A program made the translations under genes and the position numbers. Under the pieces are notes generated by a model. That model had not been told where the DNA came from, ran no database searches, and was given only the letters and a program-made list of their open reading frames with translations. DNA of 20,677 nucleotides from JBGSPQ01 sp041738505 (GTDB taxonomy: Bacteria; Patescibacteriota; Gracilibacteria; UBA1369), in assembly GCA_041738505.1 (NCBI GenBank), contig JBGSPQ010000004.1, positions 1 to 20,677 of the forward strand. Reading direction: 5' to 3'. How positions within the stretch are numbered: position 1 is the stretch's first letter; every line of letters starts with the position of its first letter. Below are positions 6,750-15,658 of this stretch, one piece after another.

Positions 6750-7577
6750 ATGCCCGAATTGCCAGAAGTTGAAACAATCGTCAGGGAGCTCAAGAAATCG
6801 GCAATAAATAAAACCATTAAGAGTCTGGATTGTCGTCTTGAATCCTCCTGTGTCGTTGATTCCAAAATCAGGGCCGGTAATTTAAAAATTCTGGATATTG
6901 AGAGGCGCGGCAAGTTTATTGTGATGATTCTGGAAAATAATTTGCGATTGACGGTTCATTTGCGGATGACGGGTCGGTTGATGTGGCATGTGGAAAAGGG
7001 CAGGGAAAAGTATGTGCGGGTGGTGATCAATTTTACCGGTGGGACTGCTCTGTATTTTTCGGATGTGCGAAAGTTCGGCAGGGTGTGGTTGTGTCGAATG
7101 AAGGATTTTGAAAAAGTTACGGGGGTTAGCAGATTGGGGATAGAACCATTCGGTTCAAGTTATGAGGATTTTGAAAAAACTTTTTTTCGTGATCGGCTGG
7201 GTCGCAGGAAGCGTGGTTTTTTAAAGAACAATCTGCTTCGCCAGGACTTGATTGCGGGAGTCGGCAATATTTATGCGGATGAAATTTGTTTTCGTTCCGG
7301 CCTTCATCCGTTGTCGCGGATTGAAAAGATTCCAAAAAATCAATTTATAAAAGTTTACCAAAATGTGCTGGCCTGTCTGGAGGAGGGGATTTCGCACTGC
7401 GGTGTTTCGGTTTCCGATTTTGTTGGTACAAAGGGGAATTTGGGTAAACATCAAAATTATTTAAAAATTTACGGACGTGCGGGTGATGAGTGTTATGAGT
7501 GCGGTTCGGAAATCAAAAAAATTCGAGTCGCGGGGCGGGGGACTCATGTCTGTAAAAAATGCCAGGTGCTAAAATAG
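6750..7577 (+). CDS. mutM: Formamidopyrimidine-DNA glycosylase (Fpg/MutM)
   Basis: 275-residue base-excision repair enzyme that removes 8-oxoguanine and formamidopyrimidines and cleaves the abasic site. The frame could begin at 6732, but the start at 6750 is required because Pro2 is the catalytic nucleophile after removal of Met: MPELPEVET. Other key residues: Glu3, Lys55 (RRGKF, equivalent to Lys57 of E. coli), LRMTGRL, GVGNIYADEICFRSGLHP (helix-two-turn-helix) and the C-terminal zinc finger CYECG...HVCKKCQ. The last loop arginine lies in VAGRGTHVC. It ends 4 nt before the convergent AMMECR1 gene. No Shine-Dalgarno sequence. Confidence 0.97.
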   Translation: MPELPEVETIVRELKKSAINKTIKSLDCRLESSCVVDSKIRAGNLKILDIERRGKFIVMILENNLRLTVHLRMTGRLMWHVEKGREKYVRVVINFTGGTALYFSDVRKFGRVWLCRMKDFEKVTGVSRLGIEPFGSSYEDFEKTFFRDRLGRRKRGFLKNNLLRQDLIAGVGNIYADEICFRSGLHPLSRIEKIPKNQFIKVYQNVLACLEEGISHCGVSVSDFVGTKGNLGKHQNYLKIYGRAGDECYECGSEIKKIRVAGRGTHVCKKCQVLK

Positions 7578-7581
7578 GCTT

Positions 7582-8145
7582 TTAATCTTCTTCAAACATT
7601 TCAACTGTGTAAGTCTCAACTTCCAGTTTTCCCTTTTTCCATTCATCATGGTCTAATCCGGCTTTGGCGCACAGACTGCTTAAAAAAGCTTCTTTGTCGG
7701 GCAGGTCGTCCCATACTTGGGGGAGGTAGGTTGCCCGGTTGAATCCTTTTTTTATTATCACGCCGTCTTTTTTGGGCGTCAGTTTTGAAAGCAAATCCGT
7801 TGAATCTTTATACGGAAGAGCTTTGGGCAGGCTTAAAACCGATATTTCAATATGGACGGAATCAAGTTCTTTTTTGGTTAGCGGATCAAACCTTGTATCG
7901 TCAAAAGCCGCCGCGATGGCATTTTGAATAATATCTTTATACAAAGGCTGGATTGGCTCGATGTGGCCAATGCATCCTTTTAGGGCTCTTTTAATAGTTA
8001 GTGTTACAAAAACCCCGCGGTCTTCTTTCAGGGTGGTGTCAATTTCGGATTCGTTTATATCAAGCTCTTTGCCTGTTTCCAGATAGGTGTTTATTGCTTC
8101 TCTCGCCAGTTTGAGTAGAAATTCGCGCTGTATGATTGAGTACAT
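7582..8145 (-). CDS. amrA: AmmeMemoRadiSam system protein A (AMMECR1 domain)
   Basis: 187 residues, a single AMMECR1 domain. The family signature LRGCIG appears as LKGCIGHIEP, followed by AAFDDTRFDPLTKKEL and VHIEISVLS, all typical. The biochemical role of this family is not settled; it occurs with a Memo-like protein and a radical SAM protein as a conserved trio. Here all three are present in order amrS-amrB-amrA on the minus strand with gaps of 10 and 3 nt, so they should be one operon. It converges on mutM, with 4 nt between stop codons. No ribosome binding site. Confidence 0.93.
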   Translation of the reverse strand: MYSIIQREFLLKLAREAINTYLETGKELDINESEIDTTLKEDRGVFVTLTIKRALKGCIGHIEPIQPLYKDIIQNAIAAAFDDTRFDPLTKKELDSVHIEISVLSLPKALPYKDSTDLLSKLTPKKDGVIIKKGFNRATYLPQVWDDLPDKEAFLSSLCAKAGLDHDEWKKGKLEVETYTVEMFEED

Positions 8146-8148
8146 ATT

Positions 8149-8937
8149 TTATTCTTTATAAATTGCGAGCGCTCCGTATCCAACGACGCCGGTTTTGTCG
8201 CCGGCGGTGTCCCCGGAATTGCGATAATCCAAAAGGTCAATTTTATAACCATTCTTTTTGGCCAGTCTTATCATGATTTTTATTCCCGCTTGTCCGCAGG
8301 CATCTATTTCCCGTTCTTGAGCTATGTTTAAAGAGGTGATGATTTCCAGTGTTTTTTTGTCTGTCCGGTTGGCTTGTTCATACGGCAGATAGTGTGATAG
8401 GTCGGAAGACACAATGAATAGATTGTTTTCGTCATTGAAATACGGATCTAACAATTCCGCCAATTTATCCAAAGACGGTTCTCCAAGTAAAATCGGAATT
8501 ATTTGAAAATTTTTCAGCGATTCAATCAGAAAAGGCAGCTGTACTTCCAGACTGTGTTCGCGCTCGTGCGCTTCGGGAATGAAGGGAATGTTTTTTTCAA
8601 GTTGATTGCAGATTTCCTTATTTACTTTTACCTGTCCAAGCGGCGTTTCATAGCTTTCGTAATTGCCTACCGACGCTTCTAAATAGGCGTGGTGCGAGGG
8701 CGCCAAAATAAAAACGTTATGATATTTTTCCGGATGGCCCTGTTCCCGTAACAGCCGGTATGCTGTTCCGGCAATCGGTCCCGAATACACATATCCGGCG
8801 TGCGGAACAATCACACCTTTGAGGTTAAATTGCTTTTTGGCCGGTTTAGTCGCTTCAATAAAGCTTTTTACTTCGTTTGTCAGTGTTTCCGGATTGTCCG
8901 GATAGAACATTCCCGCAACGGCAGGTTTTCTTATCAT
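8149..8937 (-). CDS. amrB: AmmeMemoRadiSam system protein B (Memo-like)
   Basis: 262 residues of the Memo family, related in fold to class III extradiol dioxygenases. Conserved parts: IRKPAVAGMFYPDNPETL at the N-terminus, VPHAGYVYSGPIAGTAY, LAPSHHAYLEA, EHSLEVQLPFL and IVSSDLSHYLPYEQA, giving the histidines that line the putative metal site. Length is usual for the bacterial family. Its stop is 3 nt before the amrA start and its start is 10 nt after amrS, so it is the middle gene of the operon. The reaction is unknown in the family. Confidence 0.94.
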   Translation of the reverse strand: MIRKPAVAGMFYPDNPETLTNEVKSFIEATKPAKKQFNLKGVIVPHAGYVYSGPIAGTAYRLLREQGHPEKYHNVFILAPSHHAYLEASVGNYESYETPLGQVKVNKEICNQLEKNIPFIPEAHEREHSLEVQLPFLIESLKNFQIIPILLGEPSLDKLAELLDPYFNDENNLFIVSSDLSHYLPYEQANRTDKKTLEIITSLNIAQEREIDACGQAGIKIMIRLAKKNGYKIDLLDYRNSGDTAGDKTGVVGYGALAIYKE

Positions 8938-8947
8938 ATAAACATTT

Positions 8948-9961
8948 TTAAAGAAATCGACCTTTGAGGTTGATTTTGCATTTCGGGCAAATATGACCTA
9001 AGAGGTCAATGCGGTAGCCGGTGCGTGAAATCAATAGTTCATCGCAGCCCGGGCAATAAGTGTTTTCTTTTCCGGGTAAATCAATATTGCCGACGTAAAC
9101 ATAATTCAGCCCGGCGGCTTTACCGATTTCATAGGCTTTTATCAATGTCTCCGCCGGTGTCACGGGTTCATCCATTTTGTAGGCGGGATGGTAGCGCGAA
9201 ATATGCCAGGGAATGTCCGGACTGATTTTTGCCAGGAATTTCGCGATGGATTTCAGTTCGTCTTCGGAATCGTTTTTGTTGGTTATGATAAGCGTTGTCA
9301 CTTCCATCCAGATTTCGTTTTCCCATATCCATTTGATGTTTTCTTTCACGGGTTCAATGCGCGCCCCGCATATTTTTAAATAGAATTCGGGTGACCATGC
9401 TTTTAAGTCAACATTAATGGCATCCAAGTAAGGTTTGATTTTTTCAAGAGCCTCACGGCTTTCAAAGCCGTTGGATACATAAACGGTGTTTAATCCGTTT
9501 TCTTTGGCCAGCCTGGCCGTGTCGTACGCGTATTCAAAAAATATGGCCGGTTCGTTATAGGTGAAAGCGATTGAGGGGATGTTGTTTTCCAGGCAGTAGT
9601 TTACGGCGTCTGCGGGTAATAGTTCCTCTCCGGCTTTTTCAATAAACGAGGTGTCGTGTGTTTTGTGATATTGGCTTAAATCCCAGTTCTGGCAGAATTC
9701 ACAGCGGAAATTGCAACCTACCGTGCCGAAGGAAAATATTTCCGTGCCGGGATAAAAATGGAACAGTGGTTTTTTTTCAATCGGGTCTACATTCAATGCC
9801 GAAACCCGACCGTAAACCAGTAGCTTTAATGTACCGTCAATGTTTTTGCGTACACCGCAAATACCCGTTTTATCCGGTGATATCTTGCAATGGTGACTGC
9901 AGGCGAGACACTCCACAGTGTCTCCTTTGGATTTTTTGCTCATCCAGGCGTCTTGGATCAT
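8948..9961 (-). CDS. amrS: AmmeMemoRadiSam system radical SAM enzyme
   Basis: 337 residues. The radical SAM cluster motif C-x3-C-x2-C is at Cys83, Cys87 and Cys90 (VGCNFRCEFCQNW), preceded by the family's cysteine-rich N-terminus (ECLACSHHCKISPDKTGICGV). Other family motifs: FTYNEPAIFFEYAYDTA, VYVSNGF, DAINVDLKAW and PWHISRYHPAY. A zinc-ribbon-like C-terminus (CPGCDELL...HICPKC) is present. Related to pyruvate formate-lyase activating enzymes, but the substrate of this branch is not established. First gene of the amr operon; tRNA-Leu and a lipoprotein gene lie upstream on the same strand. The ATG at 9961 is used; Met7 is an alternative. Confidence 0.95.
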   Translation of the reverse strand: MIQDAWMSKKSKGDTVECLACSHHCKISPDKTGICGVRKNIDGTLKLLVYGRVSALNVDPIEKKPLFHFYPGTEIFSFGTVGCNFRCEFCQNWDLSQYHKTHDTSFIEKAGEELLPADAVNYCLENNIPSIAFTYNEPAIFFEYAYDTARLAKENGLNTVYVSNGFESREALEKIKPYLDAINVDLKAWSPEFYLKICGARIEPVKENIKWIWENEIWMEVTTLIITNKNDSEDELKSIAKFLAKISPDIPWHISRYHPAYKMDEPVTPAETLIKAYEIGKAAGLNYVYVGNIDLPGKENTYCPGCDELLISRTGYRIDLLGHICPKCKINLKGRFL

Positions 9962-9982
9962 GGATGAAGGTTAAGTGGTGCT

Positions 9983-10073
9983 CGCTTCGCTTCGTGCGTT
10001 GTTAGTTACTCGCTCCGCTCGTAGTTACGCTCGCCTTAGCTCGCGAGCGCACTCCGCTTCGCTTCGTGCGTTG
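9983..10073. repeat. 19-bp direct repeats in a CGCTTCG/CGCTCCG-rich gap
   Basis: CGCTTCGCTTCGTGCGTTG occurs at 9983-10001 and 10055-10073, separated by further related words (CTCGCTCCGCTCG, GCTCGCGAGCGC). The second copy touches the CCA end of tRNA-Leu. The gap between amrS and the tRNA holds no gene that I can support. Confidence 0.75.
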
Positions 10074-10158
10074 GTGCCGGGGGCGGGAATCGAACCCGCA
10101 CAGTATTGCTACTACGGGATTTTAAGTCCCGCGCGTCTACCAATTTCGCCACCCCGGC
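10072..10158 (-). tRNA. tRNA-Leu (anticodon TAA)
   Basis: Read on the minus strand: acceptor GCCGGGG/CCCCGGC, D-arm with GGTAGAC, anticodon stem CGGGA/TCCCG with loop CTTAAAA (TAA at 10124-10122), a long variable arm (GTAGTAGCAATACTGT region) as expected for a class II tRNA, T-arm GCGGG-TTCGATT-CCCGC, and encoded CCA. It lies 10 nt downstream of the lipoprotein gene and may share its transcript. Confidence 0.96.
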
Positions 10159-10168
10159 GTGTATCAAT

Positions 10169-10747
10169 TTATAACCTGAACGATTTTACGATTTTTTCCA
10201 CGGTTTGCAAAACACTTTCGGATTCGCCGGGTGAAACGGCTCCCGTGATAATAAATCCGGTGTCTCCTTTAACTCCGTAGGTCTGAATATATCTGACAGT
10301 ATTGTCGTCAGCCGTTTTTTTGGCTTCAAATCTGTTCAACAAAGTCTCCGCTTGCGCGTCTCCGACTGTAAGCGAAGATGTCTCCTTGGCAAGTTCGTTG
10401 TAACCGACAAGTCCCGAAGATTGCCTGTTGATAACCATTTTGGCATATTCCAGGGTGCTTACCGGAACCTGCAGTTTTTTGGATACGATGTTCACGTTAG
10501 CGGTGAATGTCTCGTTTTTAACATTGTTTCTAAAAACAACCTCCGTAACTTCGGGAACATCGGAGGTGAATTCATCCTGATTTATAACCTCCCATTTTTC
10601 CGGCACGCTGATACTGAAATTATCCGTTTTATAAGTGGTATATCCTTCCTCCGAAGTTGCCGGATTTTCTTCTTCGCCAAAATTAAAACATCCTCCCAGT
10701 GAAAGCAGTAATGTCAGTGTCAAAAAGTATACAGAAAATTTTTTCAT
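10169..10747 (-). CDS. Lipoprotein, PsbP/DUF1795-like
   Basis: 192 residues with a lipoprotein signal: MKKFSVYFLTLTLLLSLGGC with the lipobox LGGC and lipidated Cys20. After an acidic linker (FNFGEEENPATSEEG), the mature part starts YKTDNFSISVPEKWEVI, a pattern common to small PsbP-like or DUF1795-like lipoproteins. It continues as alternating beta strands with an ending TVEKIVKSFRL typical of that group. It would be exported and anchored to the membrane. Function is unknown and the family match is from memory of the motif, not a search. Its promoter and the rimK promoter face away from each other in the 118-nt gap. Confidence 0.85.
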   Translation of the reverse strand: MKKFSVYFLTLTLLLSLGGCFNFGEEENPATSEEGYTTYKTDNFSISVPEKWEVINQDEFTSDVPEVTEVVFRNNVKNETFTANVNIVSKKLQVPVSTLEYAKMVINRQSSGLVGYNELAKETSSLTVGDAQAETLLNRFEAKKTADDNTVRYIQTYGVKGDTGFIITGAVSPGESESVLQTVEKIVKSFRL

Positions 10748-10771
10748 AGATTTTTTTATTTGCTTGAACCG

Positions 10772-10801
10772 ATTTTACTTTAATAACAGCTTTTAATGCA
10801 A
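10772..10801 (-). promoter_or_regulatory. Promoter of the lipoprotein gene
   Basis: On the minus strand TTGCAT (10801-10796) and TAAAAT (10777-10772) are separated by 18 nt, about 25 nt upstream of the start codon. Confidence 0.6.
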
Positions 10802-10816
10802 ACGGGAGTTAACCAC

Positions 10817-10844
10817 TTGCCCAATAAAATGAATCGTGTATCAT
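10817..10844 (+). promoter_or_regulatory. Promoter of the rimK-like pair
   Basis: TTGCCC (10817-10822) and TATCAT (10839-10844) with a 16-nt spacer. The start of transcription near 10851 would leave a leader of only about 15 nt and no Shine-Dalgarno sequence. Confidence 0.6.
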
Positions 10845-10865
10845 CTTCACGATTAAAATTATTTA

Positions 10866-11828
10866 ATGATTAAAAAAAGGAAGCCGATCAAAATTGGTAT
10901 TCTTGATTTTGGTTCTATACAGCAGGCGGTGGAGGGCGATGGGGTTAGTGTTAAAAGCCTCAATCCCACTAAAGTTTTTACAGATGCCATCAAGGCGCAG
11001 GGATATGTGTCGGTTGTTTATAAGGTGGATAAATGCCAGATGTTTTTTGGCAAGAAAGGTGCTTCCATCCTTTATAACAACAAGCCCATCAAGGGATGCG
11101 ATGTGTTGATTCCGCGGTTGGATTTTTCTGTAAATATTGATTTGGAAGTATCCATTATCAAGCAGTTCCAATTAATGGGAATTCCGGTTGTGAACAAGTA
11201 TCTGCCTATTTCAAAGGCAAAGAACAAACTTCGCACTTTGCAGATTCTTACCAGATACAAAATTCCCGTACCCAAGACTATTATTGTAAGAAAGATTGAT
11301 TATCTTGATGATGTGATTAAAAAAATCGGAGGCTATCCGGTGGTGATTAAAGCCCCTTTCGGCAGTTACGGGAAAGAGGTTGCGATGCTTGAAAGCAGAA
11401 GGTCCCTGACTTCGGCCTTGGATATTATGTGGAAGCAAAATCGTACAAGTATCATTCTTATTCAGGAATATGTTTATGAAGCGGGTGACAGTGATATCCG
11501 GGTTTTTGTGGTTGGTGACAAGGTTGTGGCTTCCATGAAGCGGACGGCCAGAGTGGGGGATTTTAGGTCCAACCTTCAGTTGGGAGGTGTGGCTTCCCGC
11601 GTTAAATTGACCTCGGAGGAAGAAAAAATGGCTGTAAAAGCGACAAAAGCACTTGGTCTGGATGTGTGCGGAGTTGATATGTTGAGGTCAAAGAGCGGTC
11701 CCGTGGTTATGGAAACAAATGCCAATCCGGGTATTAGCGGGATTATGAAAGTCAGTGATGTGGATGTGGTGGGGGAGGTGATTAAGTTCGCGGCCGGGAT
11801 GGCAAAAACCGCTAAAATCATAAAATGA
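10866..11828 (+). CDS. RimK-family ATP-grasp ligase, copy 1
   Basis: 320 residues. RimK-type enzymes use ATP to join an amino acid, usually glutamate, to a carboxyl group such as the C-terminus of ribosomal protein S6 or a small molecule. Family features in order: N-terminal domain KIGILDFGS, KCQMFFGKKGASILYNNKPIKGCDVLIPR, then ISKAKNKLRTLQIL, VIKAPFGSYGKEV (ATP loop), IQEYVYEAGDSDIRVFVVGDKVVASMKR, GDFRSNLQLGG and the metal-binding end VDMLRS...VVMETNANPG. The stop overlaps the start of copy 2 (ATGA), so the two are one operon. No partner such as LysW or S6 is nearby, so the substrate is unknown. Confidence 0.9.
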   Translation: MIKKRKPIKIGILDFGSIQQAVEGDGVSVKSLNPTKVFTDAIKAQGYVSVVYKVDKCQMFFGKKGASILYNNKPIKGCDVLIPRLDFSVNIDLEVSIIKQFQLMGIPVVNKYLPISKAKNKLRTLQILTRYKIPVPKTIIVRKIDYLDDVIKKIGGYPVVIKAPFGSYGKEVAMLESRRSLTSALDIMWKQNRTSIILIQEYVYEAGDSDIRVFVVGDKVVASMKRTARVGDFRSNLQLGGVASRVKLTSEEEKMAVKATKALGLDVCGVDMLRSKSGPVVMETNANPGISGIMKVSDVDVVGEVIKFAAGMAKTAKIIK

Positions 11829-12805
11829 AAAAGAAACTGCAAATCGGAATACTGGACTATAGCGATCTTTCGCGAATGTCGGGCGGGCTTTCCCCCACAA
11901 CGATTAAAGAGATGCAGGCGCTCAGGGAAGAGATAAAAAAAGCGGGACATGTGCCTGTTGTATATAAGGTGCCCAAATGTCAGATGTATTTTCACGGCAG
12001 GAAGGCGGAAATTCTTTATAATAATAAGAAGATAAAAGGTTGCGATGTGTTGATTCCGCGAGTGGCGGTGACAACCAAAATTGACTTGGAGGTATCTTTG
12101 GTCAAGCAGTTTCAGATGATGGATATTCCGGTTGTGAATGATTATCTATCCATTTCACGCGCAAAAAATAAATTACGAACATTGCAGATTCTTTGTAATA
12201 AAAATCTGCCCGTTCCCAGAACCATTGTGGTAAGAAAATTTGAATTCATTGATGAGGCTATTAAGAAGGTTGGGGGATATCCGGTTATATTAAAGGCTCC
12301 TTTCGGCTCTTATGGGGCGGGGGTTGTGATTGTGGAAAGCAGAAGATCTTTGTATTCGGCTTTGGATGTGATCTGGCTGAGTATGCAGACGAATATCATT
12401 TTGATTCAGGAATATGTGGCCGAGGCTTACGGTAGCGATTATCGTATTTTCGTGGTTGGCGACAAGGTTGTGGCGGCCATGAAGAGAACGGCAAAAACGG
12501 GGGATTTTAGATCCAATCTGCATTTGGGCGGAGAGGCCAGCAAAGTTGATCTGACGGATGAGGAAAAAAGAATTGCGATTAAATCAACGCAGGCGATGGG
12601 GCTTCAGATGGCGGGTGTGGATATTTTAAGATCCAATCACGGACCGGTTATTATGGAGGTGAACGGAAACCCCGGATTTTTCGGACTTGCCAATATAACA
12701 GGTGTAAACGTGGCAAAGCACGTTGTTGATTTTGCCATAGAATACGCGCAAAAAGCACGAATGAAAAATGAAGCCAAAAAGTTGGCGTCCAAAAAACGGC
12801 GTTAA
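11825..12805 (+). CDS. RimK-family ATP-grasp ligase, copy 2
   Basis: 326 residues, clearly a paralogue of the gene before it along the whole length. Shared blocks include KCQMYFHGRKAEILYNNKKI, ISRAKNKLRTLQIL, ILKAPFGSYGAGVVIVESR, IQEYVAEAYGSDYRIFVVGD, MKRTAKTGDFRSNLHLGG and VDILRS...VIMEVNGNPG. Compared with copy 1 it has the glycine-rich loop SYGAGV rather than SYGKEV and a basic C-terminal tail (KKLASKKRR). All ATP and metal residues are present in both, so both are probably active. Starts by a 4-nt overlap with copy 1 and ends 2 nt before the convergent clpP stop codon. The differences suggest distinct substrates or a heteromeric enzyme, which is speculation. Confidence 0.9.
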   Translation: MKKKLQIGILDYSDLSRMSGGLSPTTIKEMQALREEIKKAGHVPVVYKVPKCQMYFHGRKAEILYNNKKIKGCDVLIPRVAVTTKIDLEVSLVKQFQMMDIPVVNDYLSISRAKNKLRTLQILCNKNLPVPRTIVVRKFEFIDEAIKKVGGYPVILKAPFGSYGAGVVIVESRRSLYSALDVIWLSMQTNIILIQEYVAEAYGSDYRIFVVGDKVVAAMKRTAKTGDFRSNLHLGGEASKVDLTDEEKRIAIKSTQAMGLQMAGVDILRSNHGPVIMEVNGNPGFFGLANITGVNVAKHVVDFAIEYAQKARMKNEAKKLASKKRR

Positions 12806-12807
12806 GA

Positions 12808-13443
12808 TTATTTTTTGGTGGTGACAATTTTATCAATCAGTCCGTATTTTAGAGCCTCCTGAGAAGTCATAAAGAAATCCCTCTCGGTGTCTTTTTCTAT
12901 GATTTTCAAATCGCGACCGGAATGAGTGGCAAGAATGTTATTAAGTCTTTTCTTGGTTTTCAGGATGTGTTCGGCGTGGATTGAAATGTCCGTTGCCTGT
13001 CCCTCTATACCTCCAAGCGGCTGGTGAATCATAACTTCGGAGTTGGGTAACGCGAATCGTTTGCCTTTTGCTCCACCGGATAAAAGAATCGCCCCCATGG
13101 AGGCGGCCATGCCCACGCACACCGTCGAAACATCACAAGTAATCAACTGCATGGTGTCGTAAATCGCCAGTCCGGCTGTAACGTGGCCGCCCGGGCTGTG
13201 TATATATAAGGTGATATCTTTTTTGCCATCCTCGCTTTCCAGAAAAAGAAGTTGGGCGATAACGTTGTTTGCAACGGAATCGTTGATTGCGGAGCCCAGG
13301 AAAACAATCCTGTCTTTTAACAGTCTGGAATAAATGTCATAGGCACGTTCGCCGGCGTGAGTTTTTTCTATTACCGTCGGAATCAAAATGCTGTCCTGAA
13401 TTTGCCCGTCCCCCTTGGAGCCGGATGTTTGTCCCTGTGTCAT
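12808..13443 (-). CDS. clpP: ATP-dependent Clp protease proteolytic subunit
   Basis: 211 residues, serine protease subunit that assembles into two heptameric rings and degrades proteins delivered by ClpX or ClpC. The catalytic triad is complete: Ser115 (GMAASMGA), His140 (MIHQPLGG) and Asp189 (DTERDFFMT), with the same spacing as E. coli. The body begins ILIPTVIEKTHAGERAYDIYSRLLKDRIVFLG as usual; the first 17 residues are a variable propeptide. Convergent with the second rimK copy. The promoter has an extended -10 (TGATATAAT). No Shine-Dalgarno sequence. Confidence 0.98.
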   Translation of the reverse strand: MTQGQTSGSKGDGQIQDSILIPTVIEKTHAGERAYDIYSRLLKDRIVFLGSAINDSVANNVIAQLLFLESEDGKKDITLYIHSPGGHVTAGLAIYDTMQLITCDVSTVCVGMAASMGAILLSGGAKGKRFALPNSEVMIHQPLGGIEGQATDISIHAEHILKTKKRLNNILATHSGRDLKIIEKDTERDFFMTSQEALKYGLIDKIVTTKK

Positions 13444-13477
13444 AATTTATTATGATTAGATGTTTTATGTCCTATAA

Positions 13478-13486
13478 ATTATATCA
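13478..13486 (-). promoter_or_regulatory. Extended -10 promoter of clpP
   Basis: On the minus strand TGA-TATAAT (13486-13478) lies 34 nt before the clpP start. The -35 region is poor, which fits the extended -10 class. It faces away from the 16S promoters. Confidence 0.6.
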
Positions 13487-13517
13487 TAATCGCGGGTCTC
13501 TTATCTTTTTTTAGGTC

Positions 13518-13658
13518 TTGACTGGTTGTGCAACTGTTATAAATCTCCTTTTGTGAATGTGTACAAACGGCGGACTTAAAACAAAAATCCGAATGAATAG
13601 GTGGTGTAAAATATTTAAATAAAAACATATTGACTTTGCCAATCCGTATACGTAAAAT
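13518..13658 (+). promoter_or_regulatory. 16S rRNA promoter region (one strong, one possible upstream promoter)
   Basis: The main promoter is TTGACT (13630-13635), 17 nt, TAAAAT (13653-13658), with transcription starting near 13665, 130 nt before mature 16S. A second TTGACT at 13518 is followed by TAAATC at a 16-nt spacing and could be an upstream P1 promoter. The 352-nt stretch between clpP and 16S holds these promoters, a small hairpin (ATGTGGGC...GCACACAT, 13669-13690), a boxA-like site and a processing arm. No gene was seen in it. Confidence 0.75.
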
Positions 13659-13703
13659 TGCTCTGCTATGTGGGCTGATAAAGCACACATGGAGTTAACA
13701 AAA

Positions 13704-13715
13704 TGATCTTTAACA
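13704..13715 (+). promoter_or_regulatory. boxA-like antitermination site in the 16S leader
   Basis: TGATCTTTAACA matches E. coli boxA (TGCTCTTTAACA) except at one base. BoxA binds NusB/NusE and lets polymerase pass terminators in rRNA transcripts. It is followed by CAGACTGTAA, a word that recurs after a boxA-like site in the 23S leader. Confidence 0.65.
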
Positions 13716-13717
13716 TC

Positions 13718-13741
13718 CAGACTGTAATAGAGAAGTGTCCC
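13718..13741 (+). other. 5' arm of the 16S precursor processing stem
   Basis: This 24-nt segment (starts CAGACTGTAATAG, ends GTGTCCC) pairs almost completely with 15446-15470 (starts GGGGCACATTCTC, ends ATTCTG). The mature 16S gene lies between, as in RNase III processing stems. Confidence 0.75.
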
Positions 13742-13795
13742 GCTACGAGACAAAATTCGTAGCAAAACGTTTATCCAAAAGTTATAAAAAACTTT

Positions 13796-15373
<1,578 letters not shown>

Positions 15374-15445
15374 TAGGAGAATCCAGGAATCGGCCTTCGG
15401 GTCGCATTCCAAGATCGAGTCGTTCAGCCGTTTCGGTTGAATGAT

Positions 15446-15470
15446 GGGGCACATTCTCTATTACATTCTG
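15446..15470 (+). other. 3' arm of the 16S precursor processing stem
   Basis: Complement of 13718-13741 with only a few mismatches or a bulge; see the 5' arm. It lies about 75 nt after the mature 16S end and before the terminator, so 16S can be processed from its own transcript. Confidence 0.75.
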
Positions 15471-15490
15471 GGTGTTAGGGTTCGGATATG

Positions 15491-15515
15491 AAAATCCCTT
15501 AAAGAGGGATTTTTT
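15491..15515 (+). terminator. Intrinsic terminator after 16S
   Basis: Stem AAAATCCCT (15491-15499) with AGGGATTTT (15505-15513), 5-nt loop, T-run continuing to 15515. It ends the 16S unit before the tRNA genes, unless boxA antitermination overrides it. Confidence 0.8.
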
Positions 15516-15551
15516 GTTGGTTGATTTTGTGAGCGAATTTTTATGATTTTC

Positions 15552-15579
15552 TTGCAAAAAAAAGCGGAATCTATATAAT
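15552..15579 (+). promoter_or_regulatory. Promoter of tRNA-Ala/tRNA-Ile
   Basis: TTGCAA (15552-15557), a 16-nt spacer, and a perfect TATAAT (15574-15579). Transcription would start near 15586, after the 16S terminator, so the tRNAs form their own unit. Confidence 0.75.
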
Positions 15580-15594
15580 CTTTTTTGCGTCCTT

Positions 15595-15610
15595 GGGCCC
15601 TTAGCTCAGC
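15595..15610 (+). repeat. Partial copy of the tRNA-Ala 5' end
   Basis: GGGCCCTTAGCTCAGC repeats the first 16 bases of the tRNA-Ala gene (15659-15674) with one mismatch. The rest of the tRNA is missing; GC-rich sequence able to fold (CCGC-CGTA-GCGG) follows up to the true gene. Confidence 0.65.
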
Positions 15611-15658
15611 CACCGCCGTAGCGGAACTGTAGTAGCGGCCGCCACTTGAAGGACTCGT

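Noticed and set aside
6732..6752. ATG at 6732 as the mutM start
   Set aside because: MutM needs Pro as residue 2 for catalysis, so translation must begin at 6750.
9983..10073. Direct repeats at tRNA-Leu as attachment sites of an integrated element
   Set aside because: Only 54 nt lie between the copies, there is no integrase, and the repeat overlaps only two bases of the tRNA CCA end.
10866..12805. Reassigned UGA codon (Gly), as in Gracilibacteria
   Set aside because: Glycines in conserved motifs use GGN, no in-frame TGA occurs in the conserved genes, and TGA is the natural stop of the first rimK copy.
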